Source: Achromobacter animicus
Lineage (GTDB): Bacteria; Pseudomonadota; Gammaproteobacteria; Burkholderiales; Burkholderiaceae_B
Length of the DNA: 64,000 nucleotides
NCBI RefSeq assembly: GCF_902859585.1
Contig: NZ_CADIJM010000004.1
Span: 310,001-374,000, forward strand
Direction of reading: 5' to 3'
The notes under the pieces were generated by a model, which saw only the letters and a list, made by a program, of their open reading frames with translations, ran no database searches and was not told the origin of the DNA. The position numbers and the translations under genes were made by a program. Each line of letters opens with the position of its first letter. Position 1 is the first letter of the stretch. Positions 37,397 through 45,713 of the stretch are shown here, in pieces.

Positions 37397-38079
37397 CGCC
37401 CGCCTCCGTTGCGCTGGCCAGCGCCGATGGGCACCAGCTTGCCGGCGGCCAGCAGCACGACGATGCAGGTGATGGATGTGACCAGCACCAGCATGTTGGC
37501 GGTGGCGTCATCGCCCGCCTGCACCGCTTCGTAGATGGCGACCGACAGCGTCTGCGTGCGGCCGGGCAGGTTGCCGGCGATCATCAGCGTGGCGCCGAAT
37601 TCGCCCAGCGCCCGCGCAAACGCCAGCAGCACGCCGGCCGCGATGCCGCGGGCAGCCAGCGGCAAGGTGACGCGAAAGAACACGCCCGCCTCGCCCACGC
37701 CCAGCACGCGTGCCGCGTTTTCAAGCTGGCCATCCACGTTTTCAAACGCGGCACGCGCCGACTTGAACACCAGCGGAAAAGCCACCACCGACGCCGCGAT
37801 CACGGCGCCCTGCCACGTGAAGACCAGCTCGATATTCCAGCGCGCCAGCGTCTCGCCGATGATGCCGCGCCGGCCCAGCAGCACCAGCAGGTAGTAACCC
37901 AGCACGGTCGGCGGCAGCACCAGCGGCAGCGTCAGGATAGCGTCCAGCAGGTCGCGGCCGGGCCAGCGCCAGCGCGACAGGCCGTACGCCGCAGCCGTGC
38001 CGGCCACGGTCGCCAACAGCGTCGCCCAACCGGCCACTTTCAGGGAAAGCAGCAGCGGAACCCAGACCGGATCACTCAT
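37393..38079 (-). CDS. modB: Molybdate ABC transporter permease
   Basis: A 228-residue inner-membrane permease with about five helices. The ABC-coupling loop is clear in ARALGEFGATLMIAGN near residue 165, and LPLVLPPTVLGYYLL is the ModB signature. The ATG at 38079 is preferred to the TTG just before it. It overlaps modC by 4 nt and follows modA by 24 nt. Confidence 0.93.
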   Translation of the reverse strand: MSDPVWVPLLLSLKVAGWATLLATVAGTAAAYGLSRWRWPGRDLLDAILTLPLVLPPTVLGYYLLVLLGRRGIIGETLARWNIELVFTWQGAVIAASVVAFPLVFKSARAAFENVDGQLENAARVLGVGEAGVFFRVTLPLAARGIAAGVLLAFARALGEFGATLMIAGNLPGRTQTLSVAIYEAVQAGDDATANMLVLVTSITCIVVLLAAGKLVPIGAGQRNGGGR

Positions 38080-38103
38080 CAATACCTACGATTCAACAAA
38101 GAC

Positions 38104-38862
38104 TCAGGGCTTCTGAAAGCCGAAACGCGACAGTATCGCCTGCCCGGCGGGCGACATGACATAGGCCACGAAGCTTTCGGCCTCCTTGGCCGCGGACTCG
38201 CGCGTGGTCAACGCAATGGGATAGGTCACGGGCGTGGTCGACGGGACGCGCACGGCGACATTGACCTTGCCCGGCATGATGGCCGCGTCGGTCGCGAACA
38301 CGAAGCCCGCATCGACCTCGCCGCGCGCCACGTAGTCCAGGCTTTGGCGCACGTTCTGCGCCAGCACGCTCTTGGCCTGCACGGCGTCCCACAGCCCCTC
38401 GGCCTGCAGCGCGGCCTGCGTATAGCGGCCGACCGGCACCGAGGCCGGATTGCCGTAAGCAATGCGCTTGACCTCGTCACGCTCCAGGTCCTTGAGCGAC
38501 TTGATGCCCGCCTTGCTGTCGGTCGGAACGATCAGCACGATCTGGTTGGCCGCGAAGTCCACGCGGGTGGCGGGCTTGACGGCCTTTTCCTCGATCGCCT
38601 TGTCCATCGCCTTCTGGTCGGCGGACGCGAATACATCCGCGGGCGCGCCCTTCACGATCTGCTGCAAGAGCACGTCGGAGGCGCCGAAGTTCAGGACCAC
38701 CTTGGTGCCGGCATGTTCCTTTTCAAAGCCCTGCGCCACTTCCTTGAAGGCATTGGTCAGGCTGGCGGCGGCCGACACCACGATTTCTCCGGCGCTGGCA
38801 TTGGCGCCCCAGACGGCGGCAAGCGCCACGGTCAGCGCCACGAGCGGGCGTTTGTGCAACAT
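38104..38862 (-). CDS. modA: Molybdate-binding periplasmic protein
   Basis: A 252-residue binding protein with a signal peptide ending near residue 24 (ANASA). The mature start EIVVSAAASLTNAF carries the Ser and Ala oxyanion contacts, and VLNFGASDVLLQQI follows. It delivers molybdate to ModB. An upstream in-frame extension was rejected because it crosses the ModE-type site. It is the first gene of modABC. Confidence 0.94.
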   Translation of the reverse strand: MLHKRPLVALTVALAAVWGANASAGEIVVSAAASLTNAFKEVAQGFEKEHAGTKVVLNFGASDVLLQQIVKGAPADVFASADQKAMDKAIEEKAVKPATRVDFAANQIVLIVPTDSKAGIKSLKDLERDEVKRIAYGNPASVPVGRYTQAALQAEGLWDAVQAKSVLAQNVRQSLDYVARGEVDAGFVFATDAAIMPGKVNVAVRVPSTTPVTYPIALTTRESAAKEAESFVAYVMSPAGQAILSRFGFQKP

Positions 38863-38895
38863 GTATTTCTCCTGTGGATGGCGGCGTGTCAGGAT

Positions 38896-38919
38896 CGAAA
38901 TATATCCAGGTATATAACG
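38896..38919. promoter_or_regulatory. ModE-type operator before modA
   Basis: CGAAATATAT-CCAG-GTATATAACG is a near-palindrome with the CG-T/A-TATAT ends and short spacer expected of ModE sites. It sits 34 bp before the modA start in otherwise GC-rich DNA and matches the presence of modE in the same locus. Confidence 0.8.
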
Positions 38920-38981
38920 GTCGTCAATTTCGCTTGCCACAGGGGTTTATGAAATATCAAGGGAGACGCCGAGCGGCGGAA

Positions 38982-39332
38982 TCAGCCGCGGTCGACAGTG
39001 GTGACGTGCACGGACTCGGGCGCCAGCGCGACGCGCAGAAAGTCCAACGCGGTTTCGGGCCGGGCCGCGCCGCACATGAAGATGTCCAGGGCCGCGAAGC
39101 AGTGCTCCGGCCAGGAATGGATGCTGATATGGGATTCGCTGAGCAGGATCACGCCGGTTACCCCCGCCCCTTCCCCGAAATGATGGAAATGGGTGCTCAG
39201 CACCTGCGCCCCGGCCGCGCGCGCCGCCGCGGTCATGTGCCGTTCCAGCGCCTGCGCGTCGGTCAGGAGGTCTGGCGCAACGCCGCGGAAATCCGCCAGC
39301 ACGTGCCGGCCGGGTGTCCCGTACACGGTCAC
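38982..39332 (-). CDS. speD: S-adenosylmethionine decarboxylase, prokaryotic class
   Basis: A 116-residue pyruvoyl-dependent proenzyme that yields decarboxylated AdoMet, the aminopropyl donor for polyamines. The self-cleavage motif LLSESHISIHSWPE places the processing site at E66-S67, with H72 and C87 (FMCG) as catalytic residues. The GTG start at 39332 overlaps the stop of the small secreted peptide gene as GTGA, which fits translational coupling and gives a normal length. A longer frame would run inside that gene. It is the last gene of a five-gene operon and pairs logically with the aminopropyltransferase across the divergent promoter. Confidence 0.9.
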   Translation of the reverse strand: MTVYGTPGRHVLADFRGVAPDLLTDAQALERHMTAAARAAGAQVLSTHFHHFGEGAGVTGVILLSESHISIHSWPEHCFAALDIFMCGAARPETALDFLRVALAPESVHVTTVDRG

Positions 39333-39493
39333 TTGTGGGATCCGCCCGAGGACCAGCCCGAGCCGCCCGAAGAGCTGCTGCCCCAACTGCTGCTACTGCT
39401 GCCGCCCCCCAGGCGCGTGCCCGGCGCACTGGCGCTGGTGGTGGCCAGCACGACCACCATCGCGTACATGGCATACAACAACTTGCCCTTCAT
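39329..39493 (-). CDS. Small secreted Gly/Ser-rich peptide (54 aa)
   Basis: A short gene easily missed by length filters. It encodes 54 residues. Residues 1-23 are a signal peptide (MKGKLLYAMYAMVVVL core, ATTSASA cleavage site). The 31-residue mature part has 13 Ser, 10 Gly, two Trp (residues 37 and 47 of the precursor), no Cys, and ends His-Lys. Its ATG directly follows the TAG stop of the DUF4178 gene, and its TGA overlaps the speD start. This double coupling, together with the signal peptide, supports a real gene. The family is unknown. It may be a structural or modified peptide of the polyamine/SPFH locus. Confidence 0.75.
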   Translation of the reverse strand: MKGKLLYAMYAMVVVLATTSASAPGTRLGGGSSSSSWGSSSSGGSGWSSGGSHK

Positions 39494-40969
39494 CTATTCG
39501 TCCTCGCCTGTCAGCATGTCGGCCAGCATGGCCGGTAGCCAGAGAAACACCATCCCGATCAGAACCGGAATGAAGCGGCCGGCAAAAATATTGTTGAAGT
39601 TCAGGAACACCATCGCGATCAGCGCGCCCTTGGCCCATTTGCGATAGCCGCCCCCGCCCTTGGCCGACGCCACCCGCATCGCCTTCTGGCGATTGAGCTC
39701 CGGGCGGTCGAACCACTGGGCCAGTTGCGCCGGCGACACCGGCGCCGACGCCGACCAGCCCAGTTCCTTGTCGGCCAGTTCGCGGGTCAGCTTCAACGTG
39801 CCGACCTGGTAATCCGTGATCTGCGTGCTGTCGCCCACCTTGACGCGCCAGTTGAACGCGCCCAGCGCCATTTCAACGCGCGAGGTGTAGTCGTACAGCT
39901 TCTGGTACACCCGGTTGCGCCAGCGCACGCTGGTGGCGTTGTTGTGACTGGGCCAGGTGTCGCAGACCTGCACGCGTTCCCAACCCTCGTCGGACTCAAC
40001 CAGCCAGACGAACCCCTTTGCCGGGTTGAACAACAGGTATTCCATCCAGCTTGAAGGTTCTTCGGGATCGGGATCGGCGCACTTCATCAGGCCGATCAGC
40101 GTGAAGTCGGCGCCTTCCATCTTGGCGACCGAGCCCAGCGGCAGCGTGGCGCGGATCTTCTGCACCTTGCGCGCCTTTTCGATGACCTCAGCCGTGGGGC
40201 CCGAGCAATCGACGGCGGCGGCGCACGACGGGCAAACGACATTCGTGGCCATGGCGGCCACGAAGGAGATCGGCGCGCCGCAGTTCGGGCAGTCCAACGC
40301 CTTGATCTGGCCGCGGAAGCGTCCCGCGGTTTCCTCGACCTGTTCTTTGGTGCGCAACGAGCCCGCCTGCATGGCGGACAGGTCGAACGCCTTGCCGATA
40401 TAGAGTTCGGGCTGCGGACCGTCGGAGAAATCCAGCGTCAGGAACGCGTCCAGGCTGCGGTAGTCGGCCACCTTGGCCTGCCAGCCGTCGCCCGGCACGA
40501 AGGGCAGCTCGCCCTGCGCGCCGCCGGCCTGGCTGGTGCGCACGTCCGCCGCCACGAAACGCTGGCCGTCGAGTTTCAGCTCGTCGCCGGGCGAGATGCT
40601 GTCGAACGCCGGCATCTCCTGCACGGACTTGACCTTGCGCCGTCGCGTGACGGCGTACTGGCCTGACGCGTCCGACAGCCAGCCGTCGGACGCGTCATCG
40701 AACCACACGTACCACTCGTTCCAGAAACCCTCGTCAAAGCGCATCTGGATGCGGCCGATGACATCAAAGCGCTTGCCGTCATAGGTGCCCGTCGCGCCCA
40801 GGCACAGCGGCGAATAGTCCTCAAGGACGTCGGCCGCCTCGCCGATGCGCCTGACCGACTCGGCATCCTTGAGCAAGGTGCTGCGGCAGGCGCCGCAGAC
40901 CGCCATGACGGAGGCCGCGGACGTGAACTTGACTGGGGCGCCGCACTGCGGACACAGAACCTGCTGCAT
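39494..40969 (-). CDS. Zinc-ribbon DUF4178-domain protein
   Basis: A 491-residue soluble protein with a C-terminal membrane helix pair (about 450-480, rich in Phe, Leu and Ile). Two zinc ribbons are visible: CPQCGAPVKF with CGAC at the N-terminus, and CPNCGAPISF with CPSCAAAVDC near residue 225. Each is followed by a DUF4178-type beta domain (about 50-200 and 265-410), so it looks like an internal duplication. DUF4178 has no known biochemical function but recurs beside SPFH, DUF350 and polyamine genes. It starts 6 nt after the SPFH gene stop. Confidence 0.85.
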   Translation of the reverse strand: MQQVLCPQCGAPVKFTSAASVMAVCGACRSTLLKDAESVRRIGEAADVLEDYSPLCLGATGTYDGKRFDVIGRIQMRFDEGFWNEWYVWFDDASDGWLSDASGQYAVTRRRKVKSVQEMPAFDSISPGDELKLDGQRFVAADVRTSQAGGAQGELPFVPGDGWQAKVADYRSLDAFLTLDFSDGPQPELYIGKAFDLSAMQAGSLRTKEQVEETAGRFRGQIKALDCPNCGAPISFVAAMATNVVCPSCAAAVDCSGPTAEVIEKARKVQKIRATLPLGSVAKMEGADFTLIGLMKCADPDPEEPSSWMEYLLFNPAKGFVWLVESDEGWERVQVCDTWPSHNNATSVRWRNRVYQKLYDYTSRVEMALGAFNWRVKVGDSTQITDYQVGTLKLTRELADKELGWSASAPVSPAQLAQWFDRPELNRQKAMRVASAKGGGGYRKWAKGALIAMVFLNFNNIFAGRFIPVLIGMVFLWLPAMLADMLTGEDE

Positions 40970-40975
40970 GGGGCC

Positions 40976-42034
40976 TTAGCTGGTGAGTTTCTTCAGCACC
41001 TCGGCCTTGGCCGAGTCGTAGTCCGCCGCCGTGATGAGGCCCTTGTCCAGCAGGTCTTTCAATTGCTGCAGGCGCTGCACCGGTTCGGCCTGCGCGGGCT
41101 GAGCGGCGGGTTGTTGCGGCTGCTGCTGCGGCTGCTGCTGCGGCTGCTGTTGGGCCGGCTGCTGCGGCTGGCCCTGAGATACGCCCAGCCCCTGCGCCAT
41201 CGTCTGGCCCAGCGCCGCACCGGCCGCCAGGCCCGCGCCGATGCCGGCAATACCGCCTTCGTTCTGCGCGGCCAGCGGAATCGACGTCGCCGTCTGATAC
41301 TGCGTGAACTTGCCCAGGTCGCCGGCCATGCCCATCGAGATCCGGGTGTCCAGCGCCTTCTGCAGCTCTTCAGGCAACGACACGTTCTCGACCGTGAAGT
41401 TGTCCAGCTTGACGCCGTAGCGGTCGAACACGGGCGCGAGCTGTTCGGCGATGCTCTGCGACATCAGGCCCTGGTTGCCGGCGATGTCCAGGAACGGCAC
41501 CTTGGAACTGCCCAGGGCGGTCGTCATGGCGGCCACGACCATATTGCGCAGTTGCGCTTCAAGGTCGTCCACCGTGTACACGTCGCGCGTGCCGCTGATT
41601 TCGCGGTAGAACTTGCCGGGATCGGAGATCTGGTACGAATACACGCCAAACGCACGCAGGCGCACCATGCCGAATTCGCTATCGCGCAACGTCACCGGCT
41701 GCGCCGTGCCCCAGCGCCGGCCCAACTGCAGGCGGGTGCTGAAGAAGATGACGTCCGACTTGAAGGGCGACTCGAACAGCTTGTCCCAGTTCTTCAGGTA
41801 GGTCAGGATCGGCAGCGTCTGCGTCGTCAGCTTGTACATGCCGGGGCCGAACACGTCGGCCACCTTGCCTTCGTTGACGAACACCGCCATCTGCGATTCC
41901 CGCACGGTCAGGCTGGCGCCGTACTGGATTTCGAAATCCTGCATCGGATGGCGCCAGGCGAGCACGCCGTCGCGATCCTCGTTCCATTGCAGGATGTCGA
42001 TGAACTGCTTGCGAATGAATGAACCGAGACTCAT
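40976..42034 (-). CDS. SPFH-domain protein with SHOCT-like C-terminus
   Basis: A 352-residue membrane-associated scaffold protein. An SPFH (stomatin/band 7-like) domain spans about 30-240, with VFGPGMYKLTTQTLPIL and KLDNFTVENVSLPEELQ as clear landmarks. A Gln/Pro linker made of QPQQ repeats (about 280-315) follows, then a SHOCT-like helix pair (LKDLLDKGLITAADYDSAK). No N-terminal membrane span is obvious, so it may assemble peripherally, as in the virion-core/YdjL-like group. It is second in the operon DUF350-SPFH-DUF4178-peptide-speD. Confidence 0.88.
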   Translation of the reverse strand: MSLGSFIRKQFIDILQWNEDRDGVLAWRHPMQDFEIQYGASLTVRESQMAVFVNEGKVADVFGPGMYKLTTQTLPILTYLKNWDKLFESPFKSDVIFFSTRLQLGRRWGTAQPVTLRDSEFGMVRLRAFGVYSYQISDPGKFYREISGTRDVYTVDDLEAQLRNMVVAAMTTALGSSKVPFLDIAGNQGLMSQSIAEQLAPVFDRYGVKLDNFTVENVSLPEELQKALDTRISMGMAGDLGKFTQYQTATSIPLAAQNEGGIAGIGAGLAAGAALGQTMAQGLGVSQGQPQQPAQQQPQQQPQQQPQQPAAQPAQAEPVQRLQQLKDLLDKGLITAADYDSAKAEVLKKLTS

Positions 42035-42073
42035 GGAAAGTCCTCCTGTGTCAGATCGGAGAGTGCGCGCCGC

Positions 42074-42472
42074 TCAGGTCAGGCAGGCGGCGTTGACGAT
42101 GCCGGCCGACAGCGAAATCGCGCCGATCAGGCCGCCCATGGCGATGTTGTTTTCGGCGATGGCGTCGGTCATGCCGCGTATGGCCTTGGACACCACCGCG
42201 TAGACGACGATCTGCACGATCATCGCCGCCACGCCCCAGACCACGAACATGACGAAGCTGGCGTGGACCGCGATGCTGGAACACAGGGTCAGGCTGAAGC
42301 CGACCAGCGCGCCGCCATAGGACAGGGCGGCGGCAATGTTGCCCTCGCGGATGAGGTCGAATTCCTTGTAGTGCGTGATGGCCGTGTAGACCGCCGTAAA
42401 AACGCCCAGCATGACAAGCGCCGAGACGATATAGATCAGATAGGTCACCGCCGGATGCATTGCTTCTCCCAT
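42074..42472 (-). CDS. DUF350 (YjfL-type) membrane protein
   Basis: A 132-residue inner-membrane protein with four predicted helices (about 8-32, 46-66, 70-92, 110-131). AITHYKEFDLIREGNIAAALSYGGALVGF between helices one and two contains the conserved charged loop of DUF350. The biochemical role is unknown; E. coli YjfL sits in a locus with a glutathionylspermidine-synthase-like ligase. Two ATGs (42472 and 42460) both have Shine-Dalgarno-like sequence. It is the first gene of the minus arm. Confidence 0.87.
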   Translation of the reverse strand: MGEAMHPAVTYLIYIVSALVMLGVFTAVYTAITHYKEFDLIREGNIAAALSYGGALVGFSLTLCSSIAVHASFVMFVVWGVAAMIVQIVVYAVVSKAIRGMTDAIAENNIAMGGLIGAISLSAGIVNAACLT

Positions 42473-42491
42473 TGCCAGCCTCCCAATTGCG

Positions 42492-42523
42492 CGCAGTATA
42501 TACGTCGCGTTCGATATACTGCG
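42492..42523. promoter_or_regulatory. Divergent promoter dyad of the polyamine/SPFH locus
   Basis: CGCAGTATAT (42492-42501) and ATATACTGCG (42514-42523) are perfect 10-bp inverted arms with a 12-bp spacer. Each arm also contains TATACT, a good -10 hexamer, pointing outwards. So the dyad may be two mirror-image promoters, one shared operator, or both. It lies in the 78-bp gap between the divergent operons. Confidence 0.7.
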
Positions 42524-42550
42524 AACGCATTTTTTGGCTCGGACACTCCC

Positions 42551-44062
42551 ATGCGCGACCGCGTTCTCATTCTCTCGGTATTGATCGTTGCGTCCTGCGG
42601 GTTGGGCTACGAGCTCATCAGCAGCGCGCTCGCCAGCTATTTGCTTGGGGATTCGATCCTTCAGTTCTCCTCCGTGATCGGGTGCTATCTCTTCGCGATG
42701 GGCATCGGTTCATGGTTGTCAAAATATGTAAGAGACGAAGACGTTCTGAATCGCTTCATCGACGTAGAACTGCTGGTGGCGTTGTTGGGCGGCGTGTCGG
42801 CCGCCGTCCTGTTCCTGGTGTTCGCGTGGTTGTCCGCGCCCTTTCGCGCGGCGCTGTATGTCGGCGTCTTTATCATCGGACTGATGGTCGGCATGGAGAT
42901 CCCGCTGGTGATGCGGGTCTTCAACCAGCGCAAGGCCGAATTCCGCGAAATCGTCAGCCGCGTGCTGACCTTCGACTACCTGGGCGCGCTGGCCGTGTCG
43001 CTGGTGTTCCCATTGCTGCTGGCGCCCAAGCTGGGGCTGCTGCGCACCAGCTTCCTGTTCGGCATCCTGAACGCCAGCGTCGCGCTGTGGACCACGTGGC
43101 TGTTCCGCGCCGAAGTCACCCGCCCCGGCGAAAAAGCCGTGCGCGCCGGCGTGGTGCTTGGGATTCTGGGCCTGGGATTCGTCTATTCCGGCAGCATGAC
43201 CGCCTGGGCCGAAAAAGGCCTGTATGGCGACGACATCATCCACGCCGAGACCACGCAGTATCAGCGCCTGGCCGTGACGCGCTGGCACGATGACCTGCGC
43301 CTGTACATCAACGGCAACCTGCAGTTCTCGTCGCGCGACGAGCACCGGTATCACGAATCGCTGGTGCATCCCGGCCTGCAGGTGCTGCCGTGGGCGCGCA
43401 ACGTGCTGGTGCTGGGCGGCGGCGACGGCCTGGCCGTGCGCGAGATCCTGAAATACAAGAACGTCGAGCACGTCACGCTGGTGGATCTGGATCCGGCCAT
43501 GACGAATCTGTTTTCGCGTTCGGACCCGCTGGTCGCGCTGAACGCGGGCGCGCTCAAGGACCCGCGCGTCACCGTCATCAATGACGACGCGGGGCGGTGG
43601 CTCGAGACACACGCCGAGGTCTACGACTTCATCGTGGTGGACTTTCCCGATCCGTCCAACTTCGGTTTGGGACGGCTGTATTCCGTGCCGGTCTATCACC
43701 TGATGGCGCGGCATCTGGCGGAAAACGGCTACATGGTCGTGCAGTCCACCTCGCCCTACTTCGCGCCGCGTTCGTTCTGGAGCGTGGACGCCACCCTGAA
43801 GGAAGCGGGCCTGAACACCTGGCCTTATCACACCTACGTGCCGTCGTTCGGCGACTGGGGTTTCATCCTGGCCAGCAAGCGGCGCGACTACGCACCGCCC
43901 GAAAAAATCACCGTGCCCACGCGCTATCTGGACGCCGTCACCGTGCGCGAGCTCTTTCACTTTCCCGCCGACATGCCGGCGCTGGCCATGCCGCCGAACC
44001 GCCTGAACGAACAATCGCTCGTGCGCTACTTCGACGAGGACTGGCGCAAGGTCATCCGCTGA
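42551..44062 (+). CDS. Membrane-anchored spermidine-synthase-like aminopropyltransferase
   Basis: A 503-residue protein fusing about seven N-terminal membrane helices (residues 5-225) to a cytosolic spermidine-synthase fold (about 230-480). The decarboxylated-AdoMet/AdoMet site is intact: NVLVLGGGDGLAVREIL near residue 285 and FIVVDFPDPSNFGLGRLYS near 360, with the DFPDP motif of aminopropyltransferases. The acceptor amine is unknown, and the membrane part suggests that it acts on lipid or membrane-bound substrates. SpeD on the opposite arm could supply its donor. Its stop overlaps the next ATG by one base. Confidence 0.87.
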   Translation: MRDRVLILSVLIVASCGLGYELISSALASYLLGDSILQFSSVIGCYLFAMGIGSWLSKYVRDEDVLNRFIDVELLVALLGGVSAAVLFLVFAWLSAPFRAALYVGVFIIGLMVGMEIPLVMRVFNQRKAEFREIVSRVLTFDYLGALAVSLVFPLLLAPKLGLLRTSFLFGILNASVALWTTWLFRAEVTRPGEKAVRAGVVLGILGLGFVYSGSMTAWAEKGLYGDDIIHAETTQYQRLAVTRWHDDLRLYINGNLQFSSRDEHRYHESLVHPGLQVLPWARNVLVLGGGDGLAVREILKYKNVEHVTLVDLDPAMTNLFSRSDPLVALNAGALKDPRVTVINDDAGRWLETHAEVYDFIVVDFPDPSNFGLGRLYSVPVYHLMARHLAENGYMVVQSTSPYFAPRSFWSVDATLKEAGLNTWPYHTYVPSFGDWGFILASKRRDYAPPEKITVPTRYLDAVTVRELFHFPADMPALAMPPNRLNEQSLVRYFDEDWRKVIR

Positions 44063-45705
44063 TGCGGCGCCGCAGCTTCCTGTTGGGCGCTGCCACGGCC
44101 GCCGCGGCGGGCTCGGTCGGCTATTGGCGCGCGCGCGTCGTCGAGACGACGCCCGACGTGCACTATCCCGGCATGCAGGCCGGCCACGCGCTGCGCGACA
44201 AGGCGGCCCTGCCGCAGCCGTCGGCCACGCGGCAGCATCAGGTTGCGATCCTGGGCTCCGGAGTGGCCGGGCTGTCGTGCGCCTGGAAACTGGCCCGAGA
44301 AGGCTTCACCGATTTTGTCGTGGTGCAGGGCCCCGAATTCGCGGGCAACGCCGCGGCGGGCGTGCGCGATGGGCTGGACTATCCGCTGGGCGCGCACTAC
44401 CTGCCCTTGCCCTCGCTGGCATCTACCCACGTGCGCGAAATGCTGGCCGACTTCGGCATCATCGAGCGCGGCGCGGGCGACGCGCGTCCCTACTACGACG
44501 AAGCCGTCCTGGTGCATTCTCCGCAGGAAAGACTGCTGCGCAACGGGCGCTGGGAAGAACACCTGCTGCCGATGACGGACGTGCCGGATGCCGACGCCGC
44601 CCAGCACCAGCGCTTTCTGGCGCTGGTCGATCAGCTGCGCACACAGGTCGGCAGCGACGGCCGCAAGGTGTTCTGCATTCCGCTCGACCTGTCGTCGCGC
44701 GATCCGGCGTGGCGCGCGCTGGACGCGCTGACGTTCAAGGACTGGCTGGCGCGTGAAGGCTATACCTCGCCCGCGCTGCATTGGTATCTGAACTACTGCT
44801 GCCGGGACGACTACGGCGCGGGAATCGAGGTCGTCTCGGCGTGGGCGGGGCTGCATTACTTTGCCAGCCGCGACGGCCATGCCGCCAATGCCGGCGAAGG
44901 CGCCGTCCTGACCTGGCCGGGCGGGCTGGCGACGCTGGCCGAACGGATGCGCGCGGCCATCACGCAAAAGCTCGGCCACGCAGACTGGCTGCTGCCGGGC
45001 ACGGCGGTGCGTATCGAAGAACTGGCCACCGGCCCGCGCGTCCTGTGCATCGAGGAGTCGGCCGACGGCGCCGCCCGCGCCTATGCCCTGCAAACCCGCC
45101 GCACCGTCTGCGCCATGCCGCTCTTTGTCGCGCAGCGCCTGCTGCCGGACATCCGCGCCTACGGCTACGACCCGGCCACGCATGCCGCGCCGCACGCGGC
45201 CTGGATGGTGTCGAACTTCGTCATGGACGGCTATCCACTGGAAGCGCCGGGCGAGCCGCTGTCGTGGGACAACGTCGTCTACGAAGGCCAGGCGCTGGGC
45301 TACGTCGTGTCCACCCATCAATTGCTGCGCGTGGCGCGTACGCCGCGCAGCGTGTTCACCGCGTACCACGCGCTGAGCGGCCAGACGCCGCAGGCCGCGC
45401 GCGAATGGCTGACACGCGCCAGCCCGCAAGACCTGCGCGACGTGGCCGCGGTGGATCTGGTGGCGGCGTATGGCAAGGAGTTCTGGCGCAATGCGCGCCA
45501 GTTGGAGATCACGGTGCGCGGCCACGCCATGGCTACGCCGGTGTGCGGCTACCTGTCCAATCAGGGCCTGGCTGCCCTGCGTGCCGTGGACGGTCCGGTG
45601 CTGTTCGCGCACGCCGACCTGTCGGGGTATTCGGTTTTTGAAGAAGCCTCATGGTGGGGCGTGACGGCAGCAGCGCGTATTCTGGGCGGCCATCGACAAG
45701 GATGA
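44062..45705 (+). CDS. Tat-exported FAD-dependent amine-oxidase-like protein
   Basis: A 547-residue flavoprotein. The N-terminus RRRSFLLGAATAAAAG is a probable Tat signal, so it may be folded and exported. The FAD dinucleotide motif is G65-S-G67-V-A-G70 in VAILGSGVAGLSCAWKL. The C-terminal FAD segment VLFAHADLSGYSVFEEASW near residue 515 resembles flavin amine oxidases. It overlaps the aminopropyltransferase gene by 1 nt, implying coupled roles in amine chemistry. The exact substrate is unknown. Confidence 0.83.
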   Translation: MRRRSFLLGAATAAAAGSVGYWRARVVETTPDVHYPGMQAGHALRDKAALPQPSATRQHQVAILGSGVAGLSCAWKLAREGFTDFVVVQGPEFAGNAAAGVRDGLDYPLGAHYLPLPSLASTHVREMLADFGIIERGAGDARPYYDEAVLVHSPQERLLRNGRWEEHLLPMTDVPDADAAQHQRFLALVDQLRTQVGSDGRKVFCIPLDLSSRDPAWRALDALTFKDWLAREGYTSPALHWYLNYCCRDDYGAGIEVVSAWAGLHYFASRDGHAANAGEGAVLTWPGGLATLAERMRAAITQKLGHADWLLPGTAVRIEELATGPRVLCIEESADGAARAYALQTRRTVCAMPLFVAQRLLPDIRAYGYDPATHAAPHAAWMVSNFVMDGYPLEAPGEPLSWDNVVYEGQALGYVVSTHQLLRVARTPRSVFTAYHALSGQTPQAAREWLTRASPQDLRDVAAVDLVAAYGKEFWRNARQLEITVRGHAMATPVCGYLSNQGLAALRAVDGPVLFAHADLSGYSVFEEASWWGVTAAARILGGHRQG

Positions 45706-45713
45706 GACAAGAC

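Noticed and set aside
39332-39386. Longer speD starting at an ATG at 39386
   Set aside because: The extra 18 residues lie in another frame of the small peptide gene, and the GTGA overlap at 39329-39332 gives a normal SpeD length.
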